Notes: a model not told the origin generated them from the sequence alone. A DNA stretch of 64,000 bases from Nyssa sinensis (GCA_008638375.1 CM018051.1:32709740-32773739), one strand, 5' to 3'; positions 11,809 to 24,242 are shown, counted from the stretch's first letter. Made by a program: numbers and translations.

Positions 11809-14140
11809 CACACAGTCATGACCCGAAACCCACCCTGTGTGGATCTCGTATCGTGACCGCCACCCTTCGGCCGAGGCTTTAGGGCAGGCTCACATAAGCA
11901 ACAGTATCGAACGGTGGTGCGGCCTGTGTTCGCAAAAGCGTGAAAAACTTTTTCTTTTTCATTACTTATTTAAATCTTTTACACATCCGTCCGGTACTGC
12001 CGCTCTTCATAGCGGTACACATGATAATAAAATCAGAGCATATTAAAAACTTAAAGTTTTATACACATTACATATTCGATTGCTTCTCGACTTACGTACA
12101 TATTTGTCCAAAATCTACTATATCAAAATTTGACCAGCTACAGGTCCTAGTACATCAAAAACTCTTATCCAAATGGAGCCGCTAATCATCAATCCTCAAA
12201 TAGGGCAAGGCTCCCATTCATCATCAAAACCTGAAAAATGTTAGGGAATGAGGTGTGCTTCACGAAGCCCAGTGAGTAATTCCAGCATTTGTCATGGGGT
12301 TTCAATTGGCAGTGTTTTCGTACATGAGAGTTTATAAAATACTCACTACCAATTGCTCGTATATTTTGAACATAGAGTACATGCATTCTTCATAATAGAT
12401 AGCTTTGAAACATTTAAAGTATTCAAGCTAAACGTATATTTCTTCAAATAGAGTATATGCATTTCAAAACATATAAACATGCATAGTGAAAATGGGGATA
12501 AAACATGCTTCCATTTTCAAAAGCGTTTGTCATCTTTTCTCTTTGATTAGGTGAAATCTGTTTCGAACCAGACTCCCGTTTTACTTATACGTAGAGATAT
12601 CTCATTGCCTGGGGGATTAGATCCTGCTACCCGGCATTTCACATGACAGGTCAATTGAATTCCAAAAAAAATCCAAAATCCTGACTATGTGATTTTTGAC
12701 AGGTCAATTGAGTTCCGAAAAAACCCAAAATCCTGTCTGTGTGCTTATACACTGTTATCTTGTAAAACATTCATCACATGGCTTCTTCAAATAAATACTT
12801 TTCATGAGTATTTAAAACATGATGTTCATGATTTCATTATAGAATCTTCAAATACTTGGAATAAGCAATTTCAGAACATATAGACATGTTAAATACTTTT
12901 AAGGAAGACTGTAATAGAATCAATCATTGAGCATGTCACAATAAGATTTATAAGGACGAAATATTTTAAAACAGGAATCATGTAACATTGAATTTGATAT
13001 TCAAAAATTCAGATATTTTGAACTTAAAACCTTTTTAAATCCATGGAGTTAAATCTCCACTTTAAGTGCAGGGTTACTCACCTTATACTTTTAGGTTGGC
13101 TCTACTACGGTGCCTTTCCTTTCCCCTTTGTAGTTCCTAAGAACAATTCATAAATAATCTATTAACTTTATATGTACTTCAAATATCTCCTATTGATGTT
13201 CTTAATTTATTCTTAGATCGTATTAAATCCTAACTTTTATCTTAAGCTTTATTCTCTTAACGTATACTCTTTTAGTAGCTTCATCAATTTTTAGGGTTGC
13301 TTTCTTAACTTCACATATCTACATGTCATATTTTTCCATACTTCATTTCATAATATGGACCTCACCATTGGGTCCAAAGCGTTGAAGAAAGTCAATTTAG
13401 ACTCTCTCGGCTTCTAATTTGGCTTCGGGCACGTTAGGGGCAATTATAATTCTCCATTATTTGATTTTCGAACAACATCTCTCTTTTCATTTAAATATTC
13501 TCTTTGCATTGATTTTATTTTAATTTGAAATTCCAAAGATCTTAGTGAATTTTCTAAATAAAGTTGAGATTAGTTTAATTTCGGTACTTGTCAAAAGTAA
13601 GACACCAATCCCTAAGGACGATACTCTTCTTACCACTTTACTATAAAACTACGATACTGTGCACTTGCAGTGTAGAGATCTGAAAAAAAATGAGAAAAAT
13701 TTTTTTCATTTTGCTGGTAGGGCATTGGTCCTTGCACGGTTTTCCGGTAGGACATATCTCATGCACAGTTTTGCTGGTAAAGCATTTCCATGCATTGTTT
13801 TCACCGTATGACATGTTTAGAGGCATATTTGGAGGGTTTCATAGAAGAAAAATATGCTTATAATATTATGAGGTAACCGCTGTACGAATTTGAGCCAAAA
13901 CAGAAATAGTTTCCGGAATTGGACAAAAAGGGCATTCGAGTGGCCCGGGTGGAACGGGCCTAAACCGACCTCAAATGAAAATGTTTTCTTCTAAGAGTTT
14001 TTATTTAAAATAATTTTATGAATATTGGATAAAACATAATCTCAAATTGAAGCGTTTAGGAATGAGCTGTAGAGTAACGGGGTTTCCGGGCTCATTAAGG
14101 GCAAAATGGTCATTTGTCCTTGCCCCCTTTGACCCCTCAC

Positions 14141-14149
14141 TATAAATAG
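14141..14149 (+). promoter_or_regulatory. TATA box of C1
   Basis: CACTATAAATAGCAGCC, followed by a pyrimidine-rich leader and AGAGAGAGAGTGAG. The related C2 has TATAAATAG at 41111. In both, a TTTTAG|GTAT donor-like site follows the TATA box at nearly the same distance (255 and 252 bp). Confidence 0.65.
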
Positions 14150-14395
14150 CAGCCTCAGTGAGCTGGAGATATAGAAATCATTCTGTATCTCCAGCTTTTC
14201 ACGTTCTTATAGAGAGAGAGTGAGAAAAGCCCTAGAAATTTAAGAATTCAAGCTGTCGAAACACATATTTTGAGAGGGATTTTGGCTGAACTTCCTTCTG
14301 AGAAGTTATTCATCTCCTTGAGTACTATATCCTCACCAAAAATTTTGTCAGTCCAGCAAACACAGCTACCGCAGTTCAAGAAAAACTAATTTTAG

Positions 14396-15264
14396 GTATG
14401 ATGTAGTGCTAAGCTAGCAATAGATTTAAGTTCCTTCGTGTTTTTACATGTATTTGAACTACTGTAAATGTATATCTAAGGTTAGGAGATCACCTAGGAA
14501 GTAGCTCCTTTGAAAAGCCTAGAGTTGGTAGTTTAGGAGTATTTTTGTTCTTGTTGATTTTGGGTGATTTCTTGCTTTGTTTGGTGTGTATGAATTGTGC
14601 CATGAGATTTTCAACCCATGTAATTATTGACACACCTTTTGGTTGGGCCATGTAATGGTTTGATGCTTTTATATTTAATAGAATTCTATGCCCCTTATGA
14701 ATTTGTTGAAAGTGTGAGACTTGTGCTTTACATATGTATGGATATATTCAATTATGATGTATACAAGTTGTGAGGGTGATGCCTTGAAGTTTAAATTTAA
14801 CATTCATGAAATGAGTTATATGATTTGGGATAAGGGATACCATGTGTTTGATGCATTGCTACATTGAACTTGCATAATGAAAGCATGGCATTTTGCATGC
14901 TGTGATTCCTTGAGATCATGGTGTGAGTTGAGCACGTGGTGCTATGCATTATGAGGGTGTAGATCTGTGGTGAAAAACCCAAAATTGGCCATTAGGTACT
15001 CGCATGCCTACGGGGTCTGGACCGTAAAGCGAGGCATATATTGGTACTTGCATGCCAACGGGGAAGAACCGTGAAGTGAGACATAGGTGGCATAGAGTTG
15101 CATGCGTGCATCACGCATATAGATATTGCATGAAATTGGGAGAAAATGGGATTATACTTTTGAACTGTACACTTGCACATGCCACGCCCTTGAATTTGTC
15201 TCTAGTCTTAGTGCTATATTACACCAGCAGTTGAGCTGACCCATTCGTGGGAATTATATTTCAG
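14396..15264 (+). other. Putative intron in C1 LTR transcript
   Basis: Donor-like TTTTAG|GTATGA at 14395/14396 and acceptor-like ATATTTCAG|ATGAG ending at 15264. C2 has the same pair (donor 41362/41363, acceptor 45256), whose gap without element G is 683 bp. Splicing is inferred from conserved sites and spacing only. Confidence 0.4.
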
Positions 15265-15282
15265 ATGAGGTCTCGGACACTT

Positions 15283-15300
15283 GAGACTTGTTTAAGTCTT
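15283..15300 (+). other. Conserved hairpin in C1
   Basis: AGACTT GTTT AAGTCT gives a 6-bp stem with a 4-base loop. C2 (45276-45291) has the same stem with loop GAAA, I (54966-54983, minus) has a 7-bp stem, and A and B have a related stem with exchanged base pairs at the same place after the acceptor-like box. Confidence 0.55.
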
Positions 15301-18300
15301 GAAGAGTGGGAAGAAATGGATAGTGTTGGAGATTTAGTCCTTGGGGCATATGTTTTCTTTTCTTTTTGGAATGTATGGGCATAAGCCCAATTTGTTGTAT
15401 TTACTTTTAAGAGGTGTATGAACAATAGGCCTTGTGGAAATTAGGTGTGGGAAAACACTTAGAGAAACAAAGGAAACTATGTCCAAATTTTTGGAAAACT
15501 AAAGTGGGAAATAAATATGTAAAACACCATTTAAATGGTTGGGAAAAGTGTCCAAATTAAGAGGAAAATGTCCTTGGGAAATGGGCAACAAAGTGGGAAA
15601 AATTGGGCTTGAAAAACTTGGAAAAAAATTCAGAAATGGAAAATTAGGTTGCAGCCATGAACAGTGAAAAATCAGAAAACAGCCCCTGACATGCCCCTGT
15701 AGTGCCCAACCGCGCGCGCACATGCCGCACGCCGCGCGGGCTGCTTGCCGCCTTGCACCGTGCCCTACCTGCCTGTTGCCCTCGCGCGCGCGCGCGCCTG
15801 CAGCCTTGTCGCGCGACAACCTGTTGTCCCGCCACTTTACGCCACCTTTTGGGCTACCTTTTTCAACCATTTTTAGGACACCATTTGAGCCATATTTGGA
15901 CATTATTTTGGGCCATGTTTGATCAATTTTTGGGCCATGTTTGGGCCCCATTATGGACTGTTTTAGTGACCTTTTTAGGCCATGTTGGGCCACTAATATG
16001 GGTTGTGTTAGGCTTTCTTCCTTAGGCGATATTTGGTGGGTTTCTTGGATCATTTATGGACCATGTCTTAGACTACTTTTGGAGCCATTTGAGACATCAT
16101 TTTAGGAAAATATTTAGGGAATGATTTAAGACTGTTTTAAGGACCAATTTTGAATATGACTTAAATTAATTGGAACATTAATTGGGACAAGGACTTTGGC
16201 GACATTTGGGGATCATTTTGAGTTCAAGTGGAATATCAACTGTTTAATTTTAATCTTGGGGGAAAATTTGAGGAATAATGAGGGAGATTACAATTAAATT
16301 TACTGACTTGTCATTTCTTTTCTTTTCTTTTATTTCGTTCAGTCGCTCCCCGAGTTCACTGAAATCCGGGGCGTGACATGCAGTTTTGCACCGATCAAGT
16401 TTTTGGTAATTTACACTTTAACGTATCTTATTTTTTGGAGTCTCGTCTCATGAAACGGACCCTTCCATTGAGTCTAGAACGTCCAAAATAGTCAAAATAC
16501 ACTATTTGTTTATTTTATTTGGACTTCGTTTGACTTGTTTTAGAACTTGGGGTAATTTCATAATTTTCCTTATTTAAATATTATTAATTTAATATTACAT
16601 TAATTTCGGTTGGGCCATAGTAAAATTTTCCAGATGTTCTAGGGTCAAAATCAAATTTCTCTAACTTCCAGTCTGAACCAGTGGGTTTTGAGCTTCAAAA
16701 CCCTAAACTGGTTTAATACTTACTGAACCAGTCGGTTCAGTCTATTGCAGCAAACCGGAATAAGATATCCAACCCCTTGTCCTATCCACGGTTTAGCTTA
16801 ATCTTGATTCTGATTTTTATTTCTTATCCTTGTAACCAAATGTCCCGATTTTAATTTTGAAATTATAACACCACTTCACACGACGTCGTCCCACTTAAAC
16901 CATTCGTGCGATGGGTCGGGCCCCGACCCGAACCCAGATCCGGCCCAACCAAATTCGACCCAACACTGTACATCGTCTTCCCCAACTCCCCTCACTATAA
17001 TCCTAATTTCTGCAAACCCAATCTTCCAATTTCGTGAATTTTACACCACTAAAACTTTCTATTATTGATTCTAAACCATTTTTGAAACATCAAGGAACGG
17101 TTTGGCATTGGCTTGGGGTTCCAGTTTGGGCTCATGGTCGTGGTTTGGAATATGATACTCAGACCTATAACTTGGCCCTACAGACTCATTTTTTAGTCAA
17201 ATTTCATGAGGTTTCTTCTGGGATGGTTCATTTTTCATGGGATTCACGTTCTTATCTTCAAAAGTGGGTTTAGGGGTCTAAAACAAGGATTGGGTTTCAT
17301 GACCGAAACCTACAACTCAGGTTTTAGGGTCTATTCTTTAAGATTTAGAGTCGCAGTCTTGTGCTTTGGAAACACTAATAAGGCCTTATTGAGGTCTCAA
17401 TACACAAATTTAGGTTTAATTTACACTAAATTAGACCTGCACTAATATTTCCAAAATTTTGGTTCAACTTGTATTTCTAAATTTCTCACTCGATTCTATA
17501 TGATTTTCAGTCATTATTTTTGCAAATTAAAGCTTATACTATGTAAATTAAGACTCTATATCTGCATGCTTAAAATCAGAAACATAATTAAACATAATTC
17601 AAGTAGAATTTACCTGTTGACTATTTTCCCAGAATTTTTCCTTCTTCAGTTTCTCTCCTTGACTCCTTTCTCTTGGTTTTTGTCTCGTTTTCTCTGCCTT
17701 TTCTCCCCTTAAATCTCTTCTTAAACTAACTTTGAGGTCGGTGACTATTGCCACTTATTGGCTTAAATTCTTGCATGAAGAACACCTTATACCAATGCAT
17801 GGCCATTATTTCTCTCTCCTCACATGGCTGCCGACCTTTCTTCATCATTCATTCATTTCATAGATTTATATATATATATATATATATGGAGAACAGTTGT
17901 ATGCTACCTCTTCCAATTATTCATTTTACATATATATATATATATATGCATGCATATTTGTATATATATATATATATATATCTGTATTGGCAGTCGTTCC
18001 TTTATGTATATTTTATGTAATAGAATAAGTGTATTATTCCATGTGTAGGTATATATGTAGATATCTATTTTATATTTAGTTATACATTTGACCATGTACA
18101 CATATACACACTTGTTACCCGGGCTTAATACTCATTGTCCATGTCTTGATTTTCTAATCGTAACTTTATTCATTTGAATTTACTTTCTTGGAATCAACTG
18201 CGTTATTTAAGGTCTTGGTATTTTTGAAATTATTTCCTGATTAATTTTCTTAATCTTCCTACTAAGGGTCACTAATTAATAATTAGTGACTTAATAATCA

Positions 18301-18323
18301 TTTTATCGGGTCGGGGTGTTACA

Positions 18324-18917
18324 CACACGATTAAGAATGTAGGCAGTAGTCAATAAAGCATCCCCCCAGAAGCTGATCGAGAGGTTAGCTTGCACCATCA
18401 TTGATTTAACCATGTCTAATAATGTACGATTTCGTCGCTTAGCAACACCATTTTGTTGCGGCGTTCCAGAAATTGTCAATTGCTTGCGTATCCCCTTTTC
18501 CTCACATAGTTCCTTGAACTGATCTAATAGATACTTGCGTCCACAGACAATGGGAAATACCTTAAGTCTCCACTCGATTTGATTCTCAGCCTCAACTAGA
18601 AAGCGTCTGAAGCAATCCAATGCTTCATATCGGTGAGAAATCAAATAAACATAACCATATCGCGTAAATTCATCTATAAAAGTAAGGAAATAAGAAGCGT
18701 CATTGCATGCCTTCACATTCGTTAGTCCGCAAATGTCTGAATGAACTAATTCTAGAGGATGAGCAGCCCTAGTAGCCTTTCCAAAAGGCTTATGACAGCT
18801 ATTTCCAGCCAAACAAGACTCACATGTAAGTAGGCTTACTTTAGCGAGAGACCCCAATAGGCCTTCTTTAGCCAATCTAGCCATCCTTTCTTGCCCAATA
18901 TGGCCAAGTCTAGCATG
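18324..18917 (-). pseudogene. Copia GAG-pre-integrase and integrase core (O)
   Basis: Minus-strand integrase. It opens with HARLGHIGQERM, where the usual leading W is a stop (TGG to TGA, 18915-18917). Then come the C-x2-C zinc residues (CESCLAG), the first catalytic aspartate in HSDICG, the FIDEFTRY block, and the final glutamate region, where QQNGVAKRRNRTL shows K in place of the expected E (usually NGVAER). The protein is cut at NR at the E insertion edge. Integrase joins element DNA to the host genome; this copy lacks at least one catalytic residue. Confidence 0.9.
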
Positions 18918-19430
18918 TCATTTAACATAATCATCTATATAATCATCACATGCCAAACATATAGATGAAGAATTATAATCTAATACAACCAATTGATAAA
19001 GATTATTTGAAAGAAAACCATGACCAAAACAATCACCATCTAAAAACATAACCATTTGTATATTATCAATGCTGAAAGAAAAACCACGTTCAACCAATGC
19101 TGAAATAGAAACTAGATTAAATCGGACACTAGGTGCATAAAGCACATCATGAAGAATCAGTATACGCCTTGAGCGCAATCTGAGCTGATAAGCACCAACT
19201 CCAAGAACTTCTGCACTTGCACTGTTTCCCATAATAATGCTTTGGCTAACTACTGGTATCCGATGGTACTCCATGAAACCTATTATTTCCCGTGCGTCAT
19301 GTTTGGTTGCTCTTGTATCCAATATCCACAAAGGAGATGAATAAGCAACTAATACATGTGAACAAACAAGTGAAAAGGAAGAGTACTGGTTAGTGGATTC
19401 CTTTTTTGGCTCAGTGCAATCACAAGCCAA
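18918..19430 (-). pseudogene. Copia aspartic protease region (O)
   Basis: Same minus-strand frame as gag and integrase. The active-site segment reads WILDTRATKH where the family has DTG, so the glycine is replaced. The later block HDVLYAPSVRFNLVSISAL and the GxGF-like FSFSI segment are typical of the copia protease to pre-integrase junction. The protease would release mature gag and pol proteins. The frame is open here but ends in the stop at 18915-18917. Confidence 0.85.
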
Positions 19431-20243
19431 GTGTCCCAGCTTCTAACAGTTATAGCACTTCACTTTGGCCAAGTTTCTCTTGCCACCACGCTTGCCTCTT
19501 TGGCGCTTGGTTACTCTGCTTACCTTTAGACCCAAGTTATTTGTTCCGCCCTGTTTCTTCTTACCTCCTCGTCTCTTTTGATTAGGCCCACGGGCCTTAT
19601 CATGGCCACATTAGGCGACAAGGATAGTAAAGCGATTCGCCTCTTGGCGCTCCGCCTCTAACTCCAAATGACGCGAAATATCAACAAAATTTTTGATATT
19701 CTCATTATGGGTTAGAATTTGCTTCATTTGATTCCATGTTTCTGGCAGGGTACGAATAACTGCTAGGATCTACTGCTCATTAGTAAGATCATTTCCAGCA
19801 GCCTTAAGATCACGGATCATGGCTGACATCGCCCTTAAGTGCTCAACCATGGTGTGCTTGGAATCCATCTTGTATCCCTCAAATTTGAGGGTCAAGGCAC
19901 GTAGCCTTATGGCAGTAGTTCCTCCGAAGGAAATCTTTAGCCTATTCCACATATCATAGGCTGTGGGAGAACTTTCAAACTCCCCAATAAGATCATTATG
20001 CATGCTGCTTAACATAGTAAAGCGCGCGCATCAATCTTTCTTTATCCAGTCCTAGTAGACTTCCATGTTCTGACGGTGTTGGGCACTATTGCCCTCCTCA
20101 GGTGGGGTCATGACATTAGTCAAGGTCTCTAGAGCCTCTTGCTCATTTAGCAAGTATTGAGTTTTCCTATGCCATATGTCATAGTTAGTACCAACAAGCT
20201 TTTCACGCTTTGTGAGGTCAGTTATCACATTCTTGGAGGCCAT
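19431..20243 (-). pseudogene. Copia gag (O)
   Basis: Starts at ATG 20243 (MASKNVITDL), followed by NYDIWHRK and the UBN2-type gag core AYDMWNRLKISFGG, LEGYKM-like and ETWNQMKQIL blocks. Near the end a CCHC zinc knuckle is readable (CYNC-KLGHLACDC) with a TAG in the position after the second cysteine (about 19443). Other in-frame stops are at 20052-20054, 19770-19772 and about 19610. All lie in one frame with protease and integrase, so only point changes damaged this part. Gag would form the particle and bind RNA. Confidence 0.88.
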
Positions 20244-21872
20244 CTACATTCAATTTGTGCAAGGTGACATTTAGCATACATTTTTATATATTATTATTTT
20301 GCTACCAGAAAACCCAATTAAAAATATTATTCTATATTTACACTATGAGATCGAAAATTTTGCTAGGCTCATAATCATTTCTCATTTATGTAAAATAGAA
20401 GTATATTTTTAACTAATTTCGAGCAAAATAAATTTGAATTAAAACTAATTTAATTCATCCACACAATAATAACAATTGCCAATATAAAATGGACTCCAAT
20501 TGAGTCTAATTGGCATTCTAGTACAACATGCCAAGAATAATTTGGCATATATGAGTCTGCTGCGAAAACACATCCCCTTACAAGGCTTCCCAAAAATTAA
20601 TACATCATTTCTCAAAAAAAGGAGATTACATAGCTTGAATCAACCGACTACATCAATCTACTAGTAACAATTATATAAATGGGGATGTCGCACCAAAAAC
20701 TCATATATCTTGAAATTATCCTTGTAAATTTCAAACATCATACAACACGTGTACTAGAATATCAATTCCATTAAGTACATCCAAACACATCAAGCATAAC
20801 AATATAATGGGCTTTGTTGGATGACTTTACCACACCTCACTACAATGGGAGTGAGTATTTGGGTCTCACAATTAATGGGAATCAATATCAAATAAATAAA
20901 ATGCAACAAGTAATTACCCACATGATAATTAATGCATAAATAATCCAATATGACCCAAAAATATGATCCACACTTACTGTAATTGTTCCTAATTTACAGA
21001 GGCTTTCGAAGAATTTTTCACATTAAAATAAAATTTTTGGAATTTTTAACTAATTTTTGGGATAAAAAACTAATTTTTAAAAGCCCAAAAATATCCAAAA
21101 ATAGGTGAAAAATTTGCCAAAAAATATCTTGGATGCAAACAGTGCACTAAACTCTTTAATGTTATTTTAACCTCAAATATAGCATTCTGAAATTTTATAA
21201 AATTAATTTTTTTTTTATAATACTTTTACTTCATAAAAATTAATTTTCAAAATTTTCAAAAGCTAATAATCTCCAATTTATCACAATTGTAGGATCTATG
21301 CAAACGATGGACGGTTGCTGTGTTATTGTGATCGCAGAAAGCTTGAATGGTATCTGGGTCGGGATCTGGCAAAACTTATTGATGACAATCCACCTACTAT
21401 AATGCTTCTTTTTTAACCCAAAAGCCATCCCCAAAATGAGGACAACGATTTCTATATTCAAGTAAAAAAAAAATATGTGTCGGCTGTGGTGAAGGAAATC
21501 ACCCTTGGTGAAGTAAAAATAATCTCCAGTTTATCACAACTGTAGGAAATCACTACTTACGGCTATGGTGAACCCAAAAGCCATCCCCTGATGTTTTTTA
21601 TTTTTTATTTTTTATAAAAAAAAAAATAAAACTTTAAACTCAGATCTTTCACTAACCCAACGGTGGATCGTCATAAAATTTTAAGGACTACCTATTGGGG
21701 ATATTAAGAACATATCCACCGTGGTAGATCGCTCAAAAGGTATTCAAATAATCACTATTCAAAAAACAGTCAAGTGGGTAAACCTTTTGATTCAAGTTAT
21801 GCATGATCTAAATAATACTAATGATATATTCATGCATAATATCATCAAATTAGTGAACACAAGTAAAATATG
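20244..21872 (-). other. Leader between PBS and gag of copia O
   Basis: 1.6 kb, AT-rich, without recognised coding sequence. Two related blocks of about 30 bp (AATCTCCARTTTATCACAA at 21267 and 21520) and two copies of CCCAAAAGCCATCCCC mark an internal direct duplication of about 250 bp. This leader is much longer than is usual for copia elements. Confidence 0.55.
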
Positions 21873-21884
21873 ACTCTGATACCA
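21873..21884 (-). other. Primer binding site of copia O (initiator Met tRNA)
   Basis: Minus strand TGGTATCAGAGT, one base inside the 5' LTR. It matches 11 of 12 bases of the standard plant copia PBS complementary to tRNA-iMet. Confidence 0.93.
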
Positions 21885-21885
21885 A

Positions 21886-22316
21886 TGAAGGAAAGATATA
21901 TAAAAATTGGGTGTGAACCCGGTTACCTCTTTCAATCGGGTTTGCGGAAATGAAAGATCTTTGCTTGTGTTACGGCTTTCTGATGACAACTGGATCCCCA
22001 CGGATGGAACTCTCTCGTCAATAGAACAGCTACAATACGAGTCTTCTATGTCTTTCCACAATCCAAATCCAGAGGAGTAGATGGTAGCCTCAGAAGAATC
22101 TCAGAGAGAACTTGGGAGTCGGAGAGTTTCGCGATAACTAAAATCTTTTTCTACACTTATCCCGCAACCATAACGCAGGATAAATAGTTGCGTTGGTTCA
22201 AATTCAAAACCAACTAGATAATGATAAGAGTTTTAATCTTATCACAACTCTCATTCAAACTTTGTGGATGCCCCAATGGCTATGGGTTCGGGTCCAACCC
22301 GACCAAATATCCAACA
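21886..22316 (-). repeat. 5' LTR of copia O
   Basis: TGAAGGAAAG to TATCCAACA on the plus strand. It sits next to the PBS and carries the TTACT TSD on its right. Confidence 0.95.
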
Positions 22317-22321
22317 TTACT

Positions 22322-23405
22322 ATTATATCCTGGGATATAGGTGTCTTTTTTTATTTTTTCCTTTATAATTTTAAGGTTAGAATTAGTATTATATAAATTT
22401 CATTAAAGACTCTCTCCTCTCCTTCCGTCTCCCTCCACTTTTGAGAGGAGAGCAAATTGAATAAATTAAGGATTAAGAGACTCCTCTCTCCCTCCGTCTC
22501 CCTTTCTTTCCTTTTCTAATTTTAAACCAAGTACAAAATAACTTCTCCCTCTTTTTCCTTTCCTCTCCTTTGTTTTCAAATCCCTCAATTTAAGCAGAGT
22601 GTTAAATTTTTCTTTCTGCCCTATTTACAAAGTTGTCATGTACAAGTATTGCAAAGATTCGATATTATACTACTGCAAATGTTAATCTTGCTTATATTTA
22701 TCATATGGGTTTGACCAGTTTTTTACCCGACCCCTAACTTATCCATTTGTCAGGTCTAATTATTTATTTATAGTTGTTGTAGATGTCAGTCTTGTTTATA
22801 TAATATGGTATAATAGATACATATAGACTCACTTGTTTATAATCAATCGATAGACCACTTAGCTATTCCCCATTGGATTTGACTATTCTATCCTTCGTAA
22901 GTTTTCCTTTCCCAAACGACACAGTACACAAAAATGTTGGTTATTACTTATTCCTCGATATCCATACTCAATTCTGGCACTTAAAAAATTAAGAAAAGAA
23001 AGAAAGGAAATGATGAAAAAGTTTAGAATTGGTCCTTGAAATACATTAGGTAGGCCTTCCAAAGCAAAACCATGTCTTCATTGAAGCCCATTCTCACGTG
23101 ACAAGTTGATGATGAATAAAGATTTGAAAGCCCTAATTTTAAAATTGGGCTGCAAAAGAATTGTATTGGGCTCGTATCAGTGGTGGGCTACTGGATGGCA
23201 ACTATGATGCTAGGGGGCCCAATTATTTTACTAGCAACAAGATTAATGGTGAAAGCTGAATCAATGATGGGCCTGCTCCAAACCAATTTGACTCCACTGG
23301 AATGCCCATCAAATGGGCATTCATTCAAGAAAGTTTCTAAATCCATGTTTCTCTATAAATGTTAAAAAGTGCATTTAAGATTTACTTTTCTACAAACACA
23401 CAAAC
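22322..23405. other. Intergenic DNA between O and M
   Basis: No coding region is recognised. CT-rich phrases (CTCTCCYTCCGTCTCCCT) recur around 22412-22500. The 61-codon ORF at 23180 has no known motif. The last five bases (23401-23405, CAAAC) are the left TSD of M. Confidence 0.6.
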
Positions 23406-23995
23406 TGATGCTGCACTTTTTGACTCGCAATAAGTGTGGGCTCCGTGACCTGTAGAACACTCAGAAAGACGATCAGAGGTCCACCGGATTGGCTCCGGCG
23501 GTAGCCGCTCCGATGCTTAAGTAAGTAAAAGGAATTGAAAGACTGTATTGAAAGCCAAAGAATGAGCATAAAAATAAAGCGTACCTTTAGGGTTTAATTT
23601 ATAGGCTGTGGCTTTCCTAAGTTGATTAGGATTCGGAGCCATGATTGTAAGGATTTGATCATCGGAGATTGCAGTTACCTTATTGAATATTGCATAGAGA
23701 TAACCATAAATTGTAGTTCCCTTGTTGAAGACTATTTCCTTGTTGCCTGCTCGGCATCCGCTAAGGCGATGACGAGGTCTGGAGTGTTGGTGTAGACCCT
23801 GTGATCAGTTCTGAGACCCTTATCTGGATATATGTGCTTTGAAGGCATATGTTTGGTCACTTCCGACCTTTTGTGCTGATCTGGATGCTTGATCTTTTAG
23901 TCATTAGCTGAGTGAAAGCCACGTTGGCCGAGCACGAGTTGGATTATAGTCATACGTGTCAAGTGCTGATTGGCCTGTTCTTTTATGGTATATCA
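23406..23995 (-). repeat. 3' LTR of Tat element M
   Basis: TGATGCTGCAC to ATGGTATATCA. 590 bp, same length as the other LTR. Its outer edge abuts the CAAAC TSD. Confidence 0.95.
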
Positions 23996-24242
23996 GTTAC
24001 TCCCCCTCCAAGTCCTAGTTCGAAGCTAGCAAGCAACTAGGGCTAAACCTTTTTCGGAGAGTCATGTGTCCTGCCTGTTCGCCTTCCAAGGCAACTGTTG
24101 GGGCGCCATTTATTGCGCAGCGGGAGATTAGGTCTTTTCAAGGTCATTATTTGTACTGGCTGATAGTTGGGTTTCTCGAAATCATTATTGTTCTGAACTG
24201 TCATGGCGTTTGGTCTTGGTGGGTCCTTTCTGATACTGTGCT

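Larger units (their letters stand above)
13671..16378 (+). mobile_element. LTR-like element C1, nested in E
   Basis: Perfect TSD TGCAG (13666-13670 and 16379-16383). Starts TGTAGAGATCTG and ends CGGGGCGTGACA (TG...CA). Length is 2708 bp with no protein domain. Its first 45 bp match the far end of element I in reverse complement and its last 50 bp match the start of I, so these are boundaries of one family. A clear TATA box sets sense as plus. About 3.5 copies of a ~30-bp repeat (TTTTGCTGGTAGGGCATT type) lie at 13697-13815. A GC-rich (CGCG)n patch lies near 15713-15800. Confidence 0.92.
11814..18323 (-). mobile_element. LTR-like element E, inserted in copia integrase
   Basis: Perfect 5-bp TSD CACAC (11809-11813 and 18324-18328). 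Ends are AGTCATGACCCGAAA (first base probably mutated from T) and GGGTCGGGGTGTTACA. Removing it restores the copia reading frame. Without nested C1 it is about 3.8 kb. It has no PBS, PPT or protein domain and no second LTR copy, so a solo LTR is the simplest reading; sense is inferred as minus. Features include a 53-bp tandem duplication (12645 and 12698), a CCTAACATTTTTCAG box on the minus strand (12231-12245), and (TA)n tracts at about 17868-17983. Confidence 0.88.
8156..22316 (-). mobile_element. Ty1/copia retrotransposon O with nested insertions
   Basis: Both LTRs are present (8156-8587 and 21886-22316), flanked by a perfect 5-bp TSD TTACT (8151-8155 and 22317-22321). The PBS, PPT and domain order gag, protease, integrase, RT, RNase H (copia order) are visible on the minus strand. 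The two LTRs differ at about 20 positions by eye (near 5%). The coding frame holds many stops and at least two frameshifts. Without the nested E/C1 block (6510 bp plus TSD) the element is about 7.6 kb, long for copia, because of a 1.6 kb leader and a 1.2 kb 3' region without recognised genes. Confidence 0.95.

Noticed and set aside
15499..16053. 184-codon minus-strand ORF in C1
   Set aside because: Low-complexity, Arg/Ala-rich from the CGCG patch, no motif, inside a non-coding LTR-like element.
17034..17712. Several plus-strand ORFs in E
   Set aside because: They lie in the non-coding LTR-like element and share no motif; E relatives have no equivalent open frames.
22193..22396. 67-codon ORF across the copia LTR edge
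   Set aside because: It crosses the LTR boundary and TSD, so it cannot be an ancestral gene.
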